Of a stretch of 64,000 nt of DNA, positions 28,676 through 36,622 are shown in pieces. Source of the stretch: Modestobacter sp. VKM Ac-2986 (GTDB taxonomy: Bacteria > Actinomycetota > Actinomycetes > Mycobacteriales > Geodermatophilaceae); assembly GCF_026967795.1 (NCBI RefSeq), contig NZ_JAPVBH010000004.1, positions 1 to 64,000 of the forward strand. The letters are read 5' to 3'. A model generated the notes under the pieces. The model did no database searches. It was given only the letters and a program-made list of their open reading frames with translations, and had not been told where the DNA came from. A program made the position numbers and the translations under genes. How positions within the stretch are numbered: the stretch's first letter is position 1; every line of letters begins with the position of its first letter.

Positions 28676-29662
28676 ATGAGCCGCATGTCCCGCCCCCGCG
28701 CCGCTGTCGCTGCCGGTCTGACCCTCGGCGCCACCGCCGCCAGCATGTTCCTCGCGCCCGCCGCCTTCGCCGCCACCGAGCCCGTGTTCGAGGCCTCCAA
28801 CGGTGTCGTGACCGGTCCCAAGTCCGTCTCGGCCGGGGCGACCTTCACGCTCAGCGGCACCGAGTGCACGTACGACACCAACCCCGACAGCGCGGGCGAC
28901 GCCGACCTGCTGCCTGCTGGCGTGCTGATCGACATCGCCCCCGAGGCGGAGGACTCGGACGACACCATCTTCGGCGCCGAGTCCGACATGGACGGCAACT
29001 GGACTGCGGAGGTCCTCTTCCCCGCGGACACGCCCGCTGGCGAGTACACCATCGAGCTCGGCTGCATCAAGTCCTACAACGGCGGCGAGCTGATCCGCGG
29101 CGAGGAGTACATGCCCTTCACGCTCCTCGTCACCGCTCCGACGGCCGTCCAGCCGGTCAACAACCCGGGCACCCCGACCGCCAGCCCCACCGCCTCGCCC
29201 GCCGCGACCACCCCGGCCGCCGCCTTCAAGCCCGGCGCCAAGCCGAACACCCCCGGCGTCTCCAGCACCACCACCGACAAGACCACCGGTGCCGCGGCAG
29301 CCCCGGGCCAGAAGGTCGTCAAGGTCCTCAAGGGCTTCAAGGCCGGCGAGAAGGTCACCGTCGTCCTGCACTCGGACCCGGTCGTCCTGGGTGCCTTCAC
29401 CGCTGACGCCAACGGCGTCGTGACCGTCGAGTTCACCGTCCCCGCCGGCACCCCGCTGGGCAACCACACCATCGCCTACACCGGCGACCAGGGCACCTAC
29501 TTCGAGGAGGCCCTGCAGCTGACCGCCGACGGCAAGGCCCTCGCCTACACCGGTGCCAGCATCGCCATGCCGCTCATCGGTGGCAGCGTCCTCCTGGCCG
29601 CCGGCGCCGGCGCCATGGTCGTCGGCCGCCGCCGCCGCTCCACCGGGGCTGCGCAGGCCTGA
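28676..29662 (+). CDS. Secreted LAYTG-anchored surface protein (paralogue 2)
   Basis: The 328-residue protein has a signal peptide (cleavage about AFA-A near residue 32), a beta-rich domain with C64 and C130 in positions matching the two cysteines of the first paralogue, a Pro/Thr/Ala-rich linker (about 158-205), and the shared C-terminal domain (VVKVLKGFKAGEKVTVVLHS). The end is LAYTG, a hydrophobic helix and RRRRS. It should be covalently attached to the cell wall by an LAxTG-type sortase encoded elsewhere. A strong GGAGG SD precedes the ATG. The LCP gene begins 2 nt after its stop, so they form an operon. Compared with paralogue 1 it is more acidic and uses more Lys. Confidence 0.82.
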   Translation: MSRMSRPRAAVAAGLTLGATAASMFLAPAAFAATEPVFEASNGVVTGPKSVSAGATFTLSGTECTYDTNPDSAGDADLLPAGVLIDIAPEAEDSDDTIFGAESDMDGNWTAEVLFPADTPAGEYTIELGCIKSYNGGELIRGEEYMPFTLLVTAPTAVQPVNNPGTPTASPTASPAATTPAAAFKPGAKPNTPGVSSTTTDKTTGAAAAPGQKVVKVLKGFKAGEKVTVVLHSDPVVLGAFTADANGVVTVEFTVPAGTPLGNHTIAYTGDQGTYFEEALQLTADGKALAYTGASIAMPLIGGSVLLAAGAGAMVVGRRRRSTGAAQA

Positions 29663-29664
29663 GC

Positions 29665-30648
29665 ATGACCTCCAGCACCACGGCGGACGCCGGCCAGGGA
29701 CCCCCTGGCCGGCGTTCGCCGCGTCCGGGACGCCGGCGCCGCCTCCGCCTGGCCCTGCTGGCCCTGACACTGGTCCTGGTCGCCCTCGTCGTCGACGGGG
29801 CGCTGGTGAGCGCCCGGGTCGACCGGCTCGACGTCGACCTCAGCGGTGGCGCCGGTGATGCGGACGGCCGCACCTGGGTCCTGGTCGGACTGGACTCCCG
29901 CGCCGACCTCCCCGACGGCGCCCCGGTCAGCCACTTCGGCACGGTGGGCGACGTCCCGGGCACTCGCACCGACGTCGTCGTCGTCGTGCACCAGACCGAT
30001 GCTGGGACCACCGTCTTCTCCGTCCCGCGGGACGTGGTCACCAACACCGAGCGCCGCTTCGACCGGCTCGCGCTCGCCTGGCTGGACGGCCCGCAGGGCA
30101 CGGTCGAGGCGCTGTGTGACCTCGGCATCCCGACCGATCACCTGGTGACCGTGGACCTCCGCGGCTTCGCCGCCGTCGTAGACGCCGCGGGCGGCCTGGA
30201 CGTCGACGTCCCCCAGCCCGTGCGCGACAGCTACAGCGGCCTCGAGCTGACCACTCCCGGACGCCAGCACGTCGACGGGGTCACCGCTCTGGCGATGGTC
30301 CGCTCTCGCCATCCCGAGCACCTCGTGGACGGGCAGTGGACCCCCGTTGCGGCCGACCCGGACGGCCGAGCCACCGAGGCCGGCGTCATCCTCACCGAGC
30401 TGCTCGACCAAGTGCGCGGGTCACTGCTGCGGCCGTGGCGCCTGCAGTCGGTCGCCTGGGCCGCGGCGGGCGCCGTGCAGGTCGACCCCGGCACCTCGAC
30501 GGCAGAGCTGGCCTCGCTCGCCAGGACCGACCTGGGAGCCGTACAGGTGCTACCGGTCGGCCCTCCCCTGGGGGCCTCGATCGCCCGACTGCCGATCCCG
30601 GAAACTCACACGGCGCTCCGCGCCGCCGGCCTGTCCTGCGCCGGCTGA
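29665..30648 (+). CDS. LytR-CpsA-Psr (LCP) family protein
   Basis: LCP proteins are membrane-bound phosphotransferases that attach glycopolymers to peptidoglycan. This 327-residue member has a basic cytoplasmic N-terminus, one transmembrane helix (about 30-48) and an extracytoplasmic LCP domain. The domain shows LVGLDSRADL, GTRTDVVVVVHQT, TTVFSVPRDVV and the arginine-containing ALAMVRSRHPE. The region between is shorter than in many LCP proteins. It starts 2 nt after the LAYTG gene, so the two are co-expressed and may act in the same envelope layer (inference). It ends 4 nt from the convergent VIT1-type gene. Confidence 0.85.
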   Translation: MTSSTTADAGQGPPGRRSPRPGRRRRLRLALLALTLVLVALVVDGALVSARVDRLDVDLSGGAGDADGRTWVLVGLDSRADLPDGAPVSHFGTVGDVPGTRTDVVVVVHQTDAGTTVFSVPRDVVTNTERRFDRLALAWLDGPQGTVEALCDLGIPTDHLVTVDLRGFAAVVDAAGGLDVDVPQPVRDSYSGLELTTPGRQHVDGVTALAMVRSRHPEHLVDGQWTPVAADPDGRATEAGVILTELLDQVRGSLLRPWRLQSVAWAAAGAVQVDPGTSTAELASLARTDLGAVQVLPVGPPLGASIARLPIPETHTALRAAGLSCAG

Positions 30649-30656
30649 CCGGTCAG
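30645..30656. repeat. 12-bp palindrome across two convergent stop codons
   Basis: CTGACCGGTCAG is a perfect palindrome that contains the TGA of the LCP gene (30646-30648) and the TGA of the minus-strand VIT1 gene (30653-30655). There is no room for another terminator between the genes. Confidence 0.8.
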
Positions 30657-31381
30657 GCCGCGCCGACCCCGATGGCCGAGCCGATCAGGTAGGTCGCCGC
30701 TGCGGCCACCGCACCGAACACCAGCTGTCGCAGCCCCGCCGACCACCACGGCCGCGGCGTGAACCGCGCCGACAGCGCCCCGGCGGCGACCAGCCCGACG
30801 CCACCGCACAGCAGCGCCAACCAGAGCACCGGCGCACCCAGCAGGTAGGGCAGCAGCGGGATCAACGCGCCCACCGCGAAACAGAGGAACGACGACACCG
30901 CCGCCGTCATCGGTGAGGGCTTGTCCTCCGGGTCCAGGCCCAGCTCGTTGAGGGTGTGCACCCGCAGCGCCTGCTCCGGGTCGCGCGAGAGCTGCGCGGC
31001 GACCGCCTCGGCCAGCTCGGGGTCCAGTCCGCGCTCCTCCCACAGCTGGGCCAGCTCGGCCTGCTCCCCCACCGGGTTGGTCGCCAGCTCGCGACGCTCC
31101 TTGGCGACCTCGAGGTCCAGCTGCTCGTTCTGCGTGCTCACCGAGGTGTACTCACCCAGCGCCATCGAGATCGCCCCGGCGGCGAGCCCGGCCACCCCGG
31201 ACAGGACGACGGCGTGCGCACCGACGCCACCGCCACCCACACCGGCGACCAGCGCCGTGTTGGTGACCAGCCCGTCCATACCGCCGAACACCGCGGCGCG
31301 CAGCCACCCGCCCGACACATCGGCGTGGGTGTGCGGCTCGACCTCGGCCGACGGGAGCCCCGGCCCGGGCGCGGTGGTCAC
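30653..31381 (-). CDS. VIT1/CCC1 family Fe2+/Mn2+ transporter
   Basis: This 242-residue inner-membrane protein is of the vacuolar iron transporter family. The first helices show [20 protein letters not shown] and [19 protein letters not shown], typical of the family. A cytosolic acidic/helical segment (about 75-150, with [10 protein letters not shown] and [14 protein letters not shown]) corresponds to the metal-binding domain between helices 2 and 3. Three more helices follow. The GTG start (31381) overlaps the rlmN stop as GTGA, so it is coupled to rlmN. The direction of transport and the metal are inferred from the family. Confidence 0.88.
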   Translation of the reverse strand: MTTAPGPGLPSAEVEPHTHADVSGGWLRAAVFGGMDGLVTNTALVAGVGGGGVGAHAVVLSGVAGLAAGAISMALGEYTSVSTQNEQLDLEVAKERRELATNPVGEQAELAQLWEERGLDPELAEAVAAQLSRDPEQALRVHTLNELGLDPEDKPSPMTAAVSSFLCFAVGALIPLLPYLLGAPVLWLALLCGGVGLVAAGALSARFTPRPWWSAGLRQLVFGAVAAAATYLIGSAIGVGAA

Positions 31382-32553
31382 TGGTCGGACTCGCCGCCGA
31401 GCGGGACGCCTTCCTCGATGCCGGGCACCGGTACGGCGATGCTCGGGATGCCCTCGACCTGGTCGGCGGCGGCGAGCTGGCCGCAGGCGCCGTCGATGTC
31501 CGAGCCGCGGGTGTCGCGCACCGTCGTCGGCACACCGGCCGCGCGCAGGCGGGCCACGAACTCCTGCTGCGCCGGCAGCGGGCTGGCGTCCCACTTGCTG
31601 CCCGGGGTGGGGTTGAGCGGGATGAGGTTGACGTGCGCCAGCCGCTTGGACAGCAGGCGGCCGAGCAGGTCGGCGCGGAACGGCTGGTCGTTGATGTCGC
31701 GGATCAGCGCGTACTCGATGGAGTACCGGCGCCCGGTGCGACGGGCGAAGTCGTCGGCGGCGCCGAGCACCTCCTCGACGTTCCACCGGGTGTTGATCGG
31801 CACCAGGGTGTCGCGCAGCTCGTCGTCGGGGGCGTGCAGGCTCACCGCGAGGGTGACGTTGAGACCCTCCTCGGTGAGCTTGCGGATCGCCGGGACCACG
31901 CCGACCGTCGACACGGTCACCGAGCGCTGCGCCAGACCCAGCCCGTGCGGTGCGGGGGTGAGCAGCGCGTCGAGGGTCTTGCGGACCCGGGCGTAGTTGG
32001 CCAGCGGCTCGCCCATGCCCATGAAGACGACGTTGGACAGCCGGCCCGGCCCACCGGGGATCTCACCGTTGGCCATGGCGGCGGCCGCGGCGACCGCCTG
32101 GCCGATGATCTCGGCGGCGGAGAGGTTGCGGGTCAGGCCGCTCTGGCCGGTCGCGCAGAACGGGCAGGCCATGCCGCAGCCGGCCTGGCTGGAGATGCAC
32201 ACGGTCGCGCGCTCGGGGTAGCGCATGAGCACGCTCTCCACCAGGGCGCCGTCGTGCAGCCGCCACAGCGTCTTGCGGGTGCGGCCGCCGTCGGCGGACT
32301 GGTGCCGCACCGGCGTCAGCAGCCCGGGCAGCAGTGCCGCGGTGAGGTCGTCGCGGGCGGCAGCCGGCAGGTCGGTCATCAGCGCCGGGTCGGTCACCCC
32401 CGCGTAGAAGTGCCGGGCCAGCTGGTCGGCGCGGAACGCGGGCTGACCGAGCTCGGTGACCGCGGCGCGGGCCTCCTCGCGGGTCAGGTCGGCGAGGTGC
32501 CGGGGCGGCTTGGTGCGGCGGGGGGCGTCGAAGACCAGGGGCAGGACAGTCAT
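31378..32553 (-). CDS. rlmN: 23S rRNA (adenine2503-C2)-methyltransferase
   Basis: This radical-SAM enzyme methylates C2 of A2503 of 23S rRNA and A37 of some tRNAs. The 391-residue protein has the cluster motif [12 protein letters not shown], then [29 protein letters not shown] and [13 protein letters not shown] cysteine near the end ([13 protein letters not shown]) fits the catalytic cysteine. The ATG has a GGAG SD. It starts a minus-strand pair with the VIT1-type gene. Confidence 0.95.
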   Translation of the reverse strand: MTVLPLVFDAPRRTKPPRHLADLTREEARAAVTELGQPAFRADQLARHFYAGVTDPALMTDLPAAARDDLTAALLPGLLTPVRHQSADGGRTRKTLWRLHDGALVESVLMRYPERATVCISSQAGCGMACPFCATGQSGLTRNLSAAEIIGQAVAAAAAMANGEIPGGPGRLSNVVFMGMGEPLANYARVRKTLDALLTPAPHGLGLAQRSVTVSTVGVVPAIRKLTEEGLNVTLAVSLHAPDDELRDTLVPINTRWNVEEVLGAADDFARRTGRRYSIEYALIRDINDQPFRADLLGRLLSKRLAHVNLIPLNPTPGSKWDASPLPAQQEFVARLRAAGVPTTVRDTRGSDIDGACGQLAAADQVEGIPSIAVPVPGIEEGVPLGGESDQ

Positions 32554-32643
32554 GGCAACTCCATGGTCCCACCCTCTGGGCCACCGGGGAGCCGGTCCGG
32601 GCGTGAGATGCCTCCCGGCCGGCCCGACGTCGTCCGGGCCGGG

Positions 32644-34503
32644 TCAGCCGGGGAGTGCGGTCGGCTCCGGGACCCCGGTCGGGGCCGGGACGACGGTCGG
32701 GGCGGGGGTGCCCTCGGGGCCGGGCGGGGCGGGCTCCGGGCCCGCCGTCGGGGGCCCGGTCGGCTCCGCCGGCGGGGTCGGGTCCGTCGGGGCGGGCGTC
32801 ACCGGCCCCGGCTCCTCGACCACCGGCGGGTCGACCTCGGGCGGGCAGGGGCCGGCAGGGTCGCCGGCCGCGGCGGCGGGGTCCTCGACGACGGGATCGC
32901 AGGTGCCCGGGACGCCGTCGTCGGGCGGCGGGGTGTCGCCAGGAGCGGGGATGTCACCCGGGGCCGGGGTGTCACCGGGCGCGGGGGTGTCACCTGGAGC
33001 CGGGCTGTCACCCGGAACCGGGGTGTCCCCGGGGACGGGGGTCTCGCCCGGGGACGGGGTGCCGGGAGCCGGGGAGCCGACCGGGGGCGGCGCCGGGACC
33101 GGTGCGGAGCCGTCGGCGGGCACCGGGCCGCCGTCCGGGGCGGGTCCGGTGACCGGGGTCCCGTCCGGGGCACCGGAGGGCGCGCCGGCCGACACCGGGT
33201 CGGGGTCCGGGTTGGGGACCGCCGACGGGAGGACGGGCGCCGGCACGGGTGCGACGGCGGGCGGTCGGGCCACCACCGGGCTGGCCGCCGGCAGGACCGT
33301 CGCCGCCGCCGCCGACTGGGCCGGTGGCTCCTGGGTGGCGGACGGCGCGGGGACCGGCCTGGTCGGCACCGGCCCCGGGGTGCGGGCCGGGGAGCTGGGG
33401 GCCGCCGATGCGGCGGGGCTGCGCTGCGCGGCGGCCTCGGCGGGCCGCTCACTCCCGGACTGACCGGGGACGACGAAGCCCGCGATGACCGCCGCGACGG
33501 CGAGCACCGCCAGCGGGAGGAGCACGCGGGCCCGGCGGCTGCGCGGCTCGTCGGCCGGTGCGGGAGCGTCCCCGCGGTCGGCCGTGCTGCGGGCGTCGGC
33601 CTCCGCGGCACTCCAGGCGGCCAGTTGGGCAGCGGCGAGCTCCTCCGGGTCGGTGTCGTCGGACCAGGCCTCCGCGGCGTCGTCTGCGCGGAGCGGCGGG
33701 CGCGGGTCGGAGAGCTCGTCCGGGTCGCGGCCCGCGGACCCGGAGGACGCGACGCCGGCGCCGGGCAGCAGCGCGGGGGCGACCGGGTCCACCGGACCGG
33801 ACACCGCGGACCAGGTCGGCGAGACCGAGACGACGGGCAGTGGCGCGGCGGCTGACTCTTGCGGGTCGGCACTGTCGGCCGAGACCGAGGCGGCCTCGGC
33901 GACGAGCGGCGGCGCAGGCGGAGCGGCGGGCAGCGGGGCGGGTCCCCCGGCAGGCGGCTCGACCGGCGCGGCGAGCAGCGGCCAGCCGGGCTCGGGCGCA
34001 CGGACCACGGGCGTGTGGACGACGGCCTCGACGGCCGGCGCCTCGGGCAGGACCACCGCGGCCGGCGGCGTCCGCACGACGGGCGGCGGGGTGGCTCGAG
34101 ATGCGGTGATGGACGGCAGGGGCAGGGACGGCGCAGTCACGGATGGCGCGGTCACGGACGGCGGGGTCATGTAGGGCGGCGTCACGGCCAGGGGCGCCTC
34201 GGCCTCGCTGTCGAGCTCGGCGATGAGGGCGGCGATGGCCGCGGCCTCGACCTCCCACGCCGAGAGCAGCGCCGCCTCCGGGCGCTGCGCCGGGACGTCG
34301 GATGCAGCTGCCACGGCCTCGAGCGGTGCGACGTCCTCCGCTGCCGGGTGCGCCCACCGCGGCAGCCACGCCTCGTCCCACAGCTCCCCCGAGGCCTGCG
34401 GGGTGTGCTGGGCGTCCGGGGCCTGCGGGTCGGACGGCGGTGCGGCGTCGGCTGCGGGGAGGTCCTCGTCCGGGGCCGGGCCGACGTGCTGCGTTCCCGA
34501 CAC
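32644..34503 (-). CDS. Proline-rich single-pass membrane protein, hypothetical
   Basis: The start is set by a strong SD, GGGGAGGAG, 8 nt before GTG 34503. The resulting 619-residue protein is low-complexity. It has an acidic, Ala/Pro-rich cytoplasmic part (about 1-340), one basic-flanked transmembrane helix (RARVLLPLAVLAVAAVIAGF, about 350-370), and an extracytoplasmic Pro-rich part that ends in PALPG-type residues. Near the end, hexapeptides of the type PAPGDT repeat about seven times. No catalytic domain is visible. It could span the cell wall as a spacer or belong to cell-division or envelope machinery, but nothing proves it. The opposite strand also has long open frames here, caused by composition. 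Confidence 0.65.
   Translation of the reverse strand: MSGTQHVGPAPDEDLPAADAAPPSDPQAPDAQHTPQASGELWDEAWLPRWAHPAAEDVAPLEAVAAASDVPAQRPEAALLSAWEVEAAAIAALIAELDSEAEAPLAVTPPYMTPPSVTAPSVTAPSLPLPSITASRATPPPVVRTPPAAVVLPEAPAVEAVVHTPVVRAPEPGWPLLAAPVEPPAGGPAPLPAAPPAPPLVAEAASVSADSADPQESAAAPLPVVSVSPTWSAVSGPVDPVAPALLPGAGVASSGSAGRDPDELSDPRPPLRADDAAEAWSDDTDPEELAAAQLAAWSAAEADARSTADRGDAPAPADEPRSRRARVLLPLAVLAVAAVIAGFVVPGQSGSERPAEAAAQRSPAASAAPSSPARTPGPVPTRPVPAPSATQEPPAQSAAAATVLPAASPVVARPPAVAPVPAPVLPSAVPNPDPDPVSAGAPSGAPDGTPVTGPAPDGGPVPADGSAPVPAPPPVGSPAPGTPSPGETPVPGDTPVPGDSPAPGDTPAPGDTPAPGDIPAPGDTPPPDDGVPGTCDPVVEDPAAAAGDPAGPCPPEVDPPVVEEPGPVTPAPTDPTPPAEPTGPPTAGPEPAPPGPEGTPAPTVVPAPTGVPEPTALPG
32926..33060 (-). repeat. 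18-bp tandem coding repeats (PxPGDx units)
   Basis: About seven imperfect 18-bp units encode Pro-Ala/Val-Pro-Gly-Asp-Thr/Ser/Ile in the extracytoplasmic part of the proline-rich protein. The units differ mostly at third positions, which indicates selection for the peptide. Copy number may vary between strains. Confidence 0.75.
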
Positions 34504-34659
34504 GACGGCCGCTCCTCCCCGGCCCGTCGTCCTCCCGGCCACCGGTGCGGCCAGGCCCAGGACACGGACCCGCCCGGCCATGGTGCCGGAGACGACGGCC
34601 GCCATCCGGTAGGCGCGGCGTCACTGGTCGGTCACACTCCGCTGGGGCCCGCCGGTTGA

Positions 34660-35322
34660 TCAGCGGGGTGGCGGGCCGGCGTGCTGCCGGATCCACGCGT
34701 GCATCGCGATCCCGGCGGCGACACCTGCGTTGAGCGAGCGGGTGGAACCGAACTGGGCGATGGAGACGGTGAGCGCCGCACCGGCCCGGGCCTCGGGGGT
34801 GAGGCCCGGGCCCTCCTGGCCGAACAGCAGCAGCGCCGCCCGAGGCAGGTCGGCGGTCTCCAGCGGCACCGCCCCGGGGCCGGTGTCGACGGCGACCACG
34901 ACGAGCCCCTCGGCGGCGGCGGAGTCCAGCAGCCCGCCGACGTCGGCGTGGTGCCGCAGGTGCTGGTAGCGGTCGGTGACCATCGCCCCGCGCCGGTTCC
35001 AGCGACGGCGGCCGACGACGTGCACCTCGGCGGCGAGGAAGGCGTTGGCGGTGCGCACCACCGTGCCGATGTTCAGGTCGTGCGCGAAGTTCTCGATCGC
35101 GACGTGGAACGGGTGCCGCCGGGTGTCGAGGTCGGCGACGATCGCCTCGAGGGTCCAGTAGCGGTAGCGGTCGGCCACGTTGCGCCGGTCGCCCTCGGCG
35201 AGCAGCGCGCGGTCGTAGCGCGCGTCGGTGGGCCAGGGACCGGGCCACGGGCCGACCCCGACCGAGCCGCCCCACTCGGTCGGTCCGGCTGCCTCGTCGT
35301 CCGGCGCGGTCGGGCTCGTCAT
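34660..35322 (-). CDS. TrmH/SpoU family RNA 2'-O-methyltransferase
   Basis: This 220-residue protein is of the SPOUT superfamily. The motifs are IENFAHDLNIGTVVRTANAF (motif 1), LLLFGQEGPGLTPEA (motif 2) and VSIAQFGSTRSLNAGVAAGIAM (motif 3), which together form the knotted SAM site. An N-terminal extension of about 75 residues precedes the fold. The exact rRNA or tRNA target cannot be told. ATG 35322 is chosen because the longer frame would overlap the divergent gene. Confidence 0.9.
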   Translation of the reverse strand: MTSPTAPDDEAAGPTEWGGSVGVGPWPGPWPTDARYDRALLAEGDRRNVADRYRYWTLEAIVADLDTRRHPFHVAIENFAHDLNIGTVVRTANAFLAAEVHVVGRRRWNRRGAMVTDRYQHLRHHADVGGLLDSAAAEGLVVVAVDTGPGAVPLETADLPRAALLLFGQEGPGLTPEARAGAALTVSIAQFGSTRSLNAGVAAGIAMHAWIRQHAGPPPR

Positions 35323-35363
35323 CGCCGGGCATGGTGTCACGGTCGGGCGGGCAGGTCCCCGGG

Positions 35364-36479
35364 GTGACCGCCGGGACCGAGGGACCCCTCCTGCACCTGA
35401 CCACACCGCCCGAGTGGCGGGCGGCTCTGGCGACCGGCGCGGTCACCCCGCCGTCGCTGGCCGAGGTGGGCTTCGTGCACCTGTCGTCGCCGGAGCAGGT
35501 GCACCTGCCGGCGGAACGGCTGTTCGCCGGGCGCCGGGACGTCGTCCTGCTGGTGGTCGACCCGGCGCGGCTGACCGACCCGGTGCGCCTGGAGCCGGGC
35601 GTGCCCGGTGACCCGGCGAGCATGCGCTTCCCGCACCTGTACGGCCCGCTGCCCACCTCGGCGGTGATCGCCGTGCTCCCCTGGCGGCCGGGGGAGGTCC
35701 CGGTACCGCCCGACCCCAGCGACGCGCTGGGCCGGGCCCGGGCGATGGACGTCGCCCTGCGCACCCGCCGGGCGGCCCGGGTGGTCGACGTCCACGGCGG
35801 GCACGCCGTCGCCGACCCGGCGTTCCCGCACTCCCGCGACGACAACCGGCTGCTGGTCACCGGCTCCCTGACCGCCGACGAGGTCGAGGCGCAGGCCGTG
35901 GAGTGCGCGGCCGCGCTGGGCTGGACCGCCCCGGCGGTGACGCTGCTGCACCCCGACGCGGGGCCGGTGGCCGCCGAGCTGGGCAGGCGGGGCTGGGACG
36001 TCGCGACGACGCTGTTGATGGCCCGCTGGGCGCCCTTCCCCGCCGCGGCCGACGGGCCGGCCGAGGTGGTGCCGCAGTCGGAGGTCCATGCGCTGTGGGA
36101 CCGCTCGTGGCGGGCGGAACTCGGGCCGGGCACGCCGGACCTCGAGGAGGTCGTGCGGCAGCTGGTGGGCCGGGAGCACCGCAACGACCGGGTGGTGAGG
36201 GTGGTCGACGTGGCCGTCCGCGAGGGCGGTGGGGTGGTCGCCGCCGCGCAGCTGCGGGTCGACGGCGCCACGGCCTCGCTGGAGTCGGTGGGCAGCGACC
36301 CGGCGGTGCGGCGGCGCGGCCTGGGCACCGCGGTGCTGGACCTGGCGCTGGCCACCGCGGGGGCGGCCGGCTGCGACCTCGTGGTCCTGGACGCGGCGGC
36401 CGACGACTGGCCCCGCCACTGGTACGCCCGCCACGGCTTCACCGAGGCCGGCCGCACCTGGGACGCCGTCCGCCCCTGA
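35364..36479 (+). CDS. DUF952 - GNAT acetyltransferase fusion protein
   Basis: Residues ~1-105 (from GTG 35364) match DUF952: LLHLTTPPEWRAAL, VGFVHLSSPEQVHLPAERLF and FPHLYGPLP. Residues ~180-371 form a GNAT-like domain with VGSDPAVRRRGLGTAVLDLAL (acetyl-CoA loop) and the C-terminal HWYARHGFTEAGRTW. The function of DUF952 is unknown and the acetyl acceptor is not evident. GTG 35364 has a somewhat better SD (GCGGGCAGG); ATG 35331 in the same frame would leave only 8 nt to the divergent methyltransferase start. The gene ends convergently toward cdsA. Confidence 0.78.
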   Translation: MTAGTEGPLLHLTTPPEWRAALATGAVTPPSLAEVGFVHLSSPEQVHLPAERLFAGRRDVVLLVVDPARLTDPVRLEPGVPGDPASMRFPHLYGPLPTSAVIAVLPWRPGEVPVPPDPSDALGRARAMDVALRTRRAARVVDVHGGHAVADPAFPHSRDDNRLLVTGSLTADEVEAQAVECAAALGWTAPAVTLLHPDAGPVAAELGRRGWDVATTLLMARWAPFPAAADGPAEVVPQSEVHALWDRSWRAELGPGTPDLEEVVRQLVGREHRNDRVVRVVDVAVREGGGVVAAAQLRVDGATASLESVGSDPAVRRRGLGTAVLDLALATAGAAGCDLVVLDAAADDWPRHWYARHGFTEAGRTWDAVRP

Positions 36480-36512
36480 GCCCACCCCGTCGACGGGACC
36501 GCCCTGGGTCCT

Positions 36513-36608
36513 GGCCCCCTCTCAGGGGCCCACCGCGAGCCTGCGAGTGGTGGGGCAGGCCCCGTCCCGAGGCTCGCGGCGAGCGTGCCAGTCGTGAGGA
36601 GGACGGGG
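36513..36608 (-). repeat. GC-rich hairpins after cdsA (copy B2)
   Basis: The stem CCCCGTCC (36560-36567) pairs with GGACGGGG (36601-36608), and a smaller hairpin, GGCCCC/GGGGCC, lies at 36513-36530. It contains the 14-mer GGGCCCRCCGCGAG (36526-36539, one mismatch to other copies) and GCGAGCGTGCC (36579-36589), also found after rip1. It lies between convergent genes and could terminate both. Confidence 0.6.
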
Positions 36609-36622
36609 TCCTCCCGCCTTCC

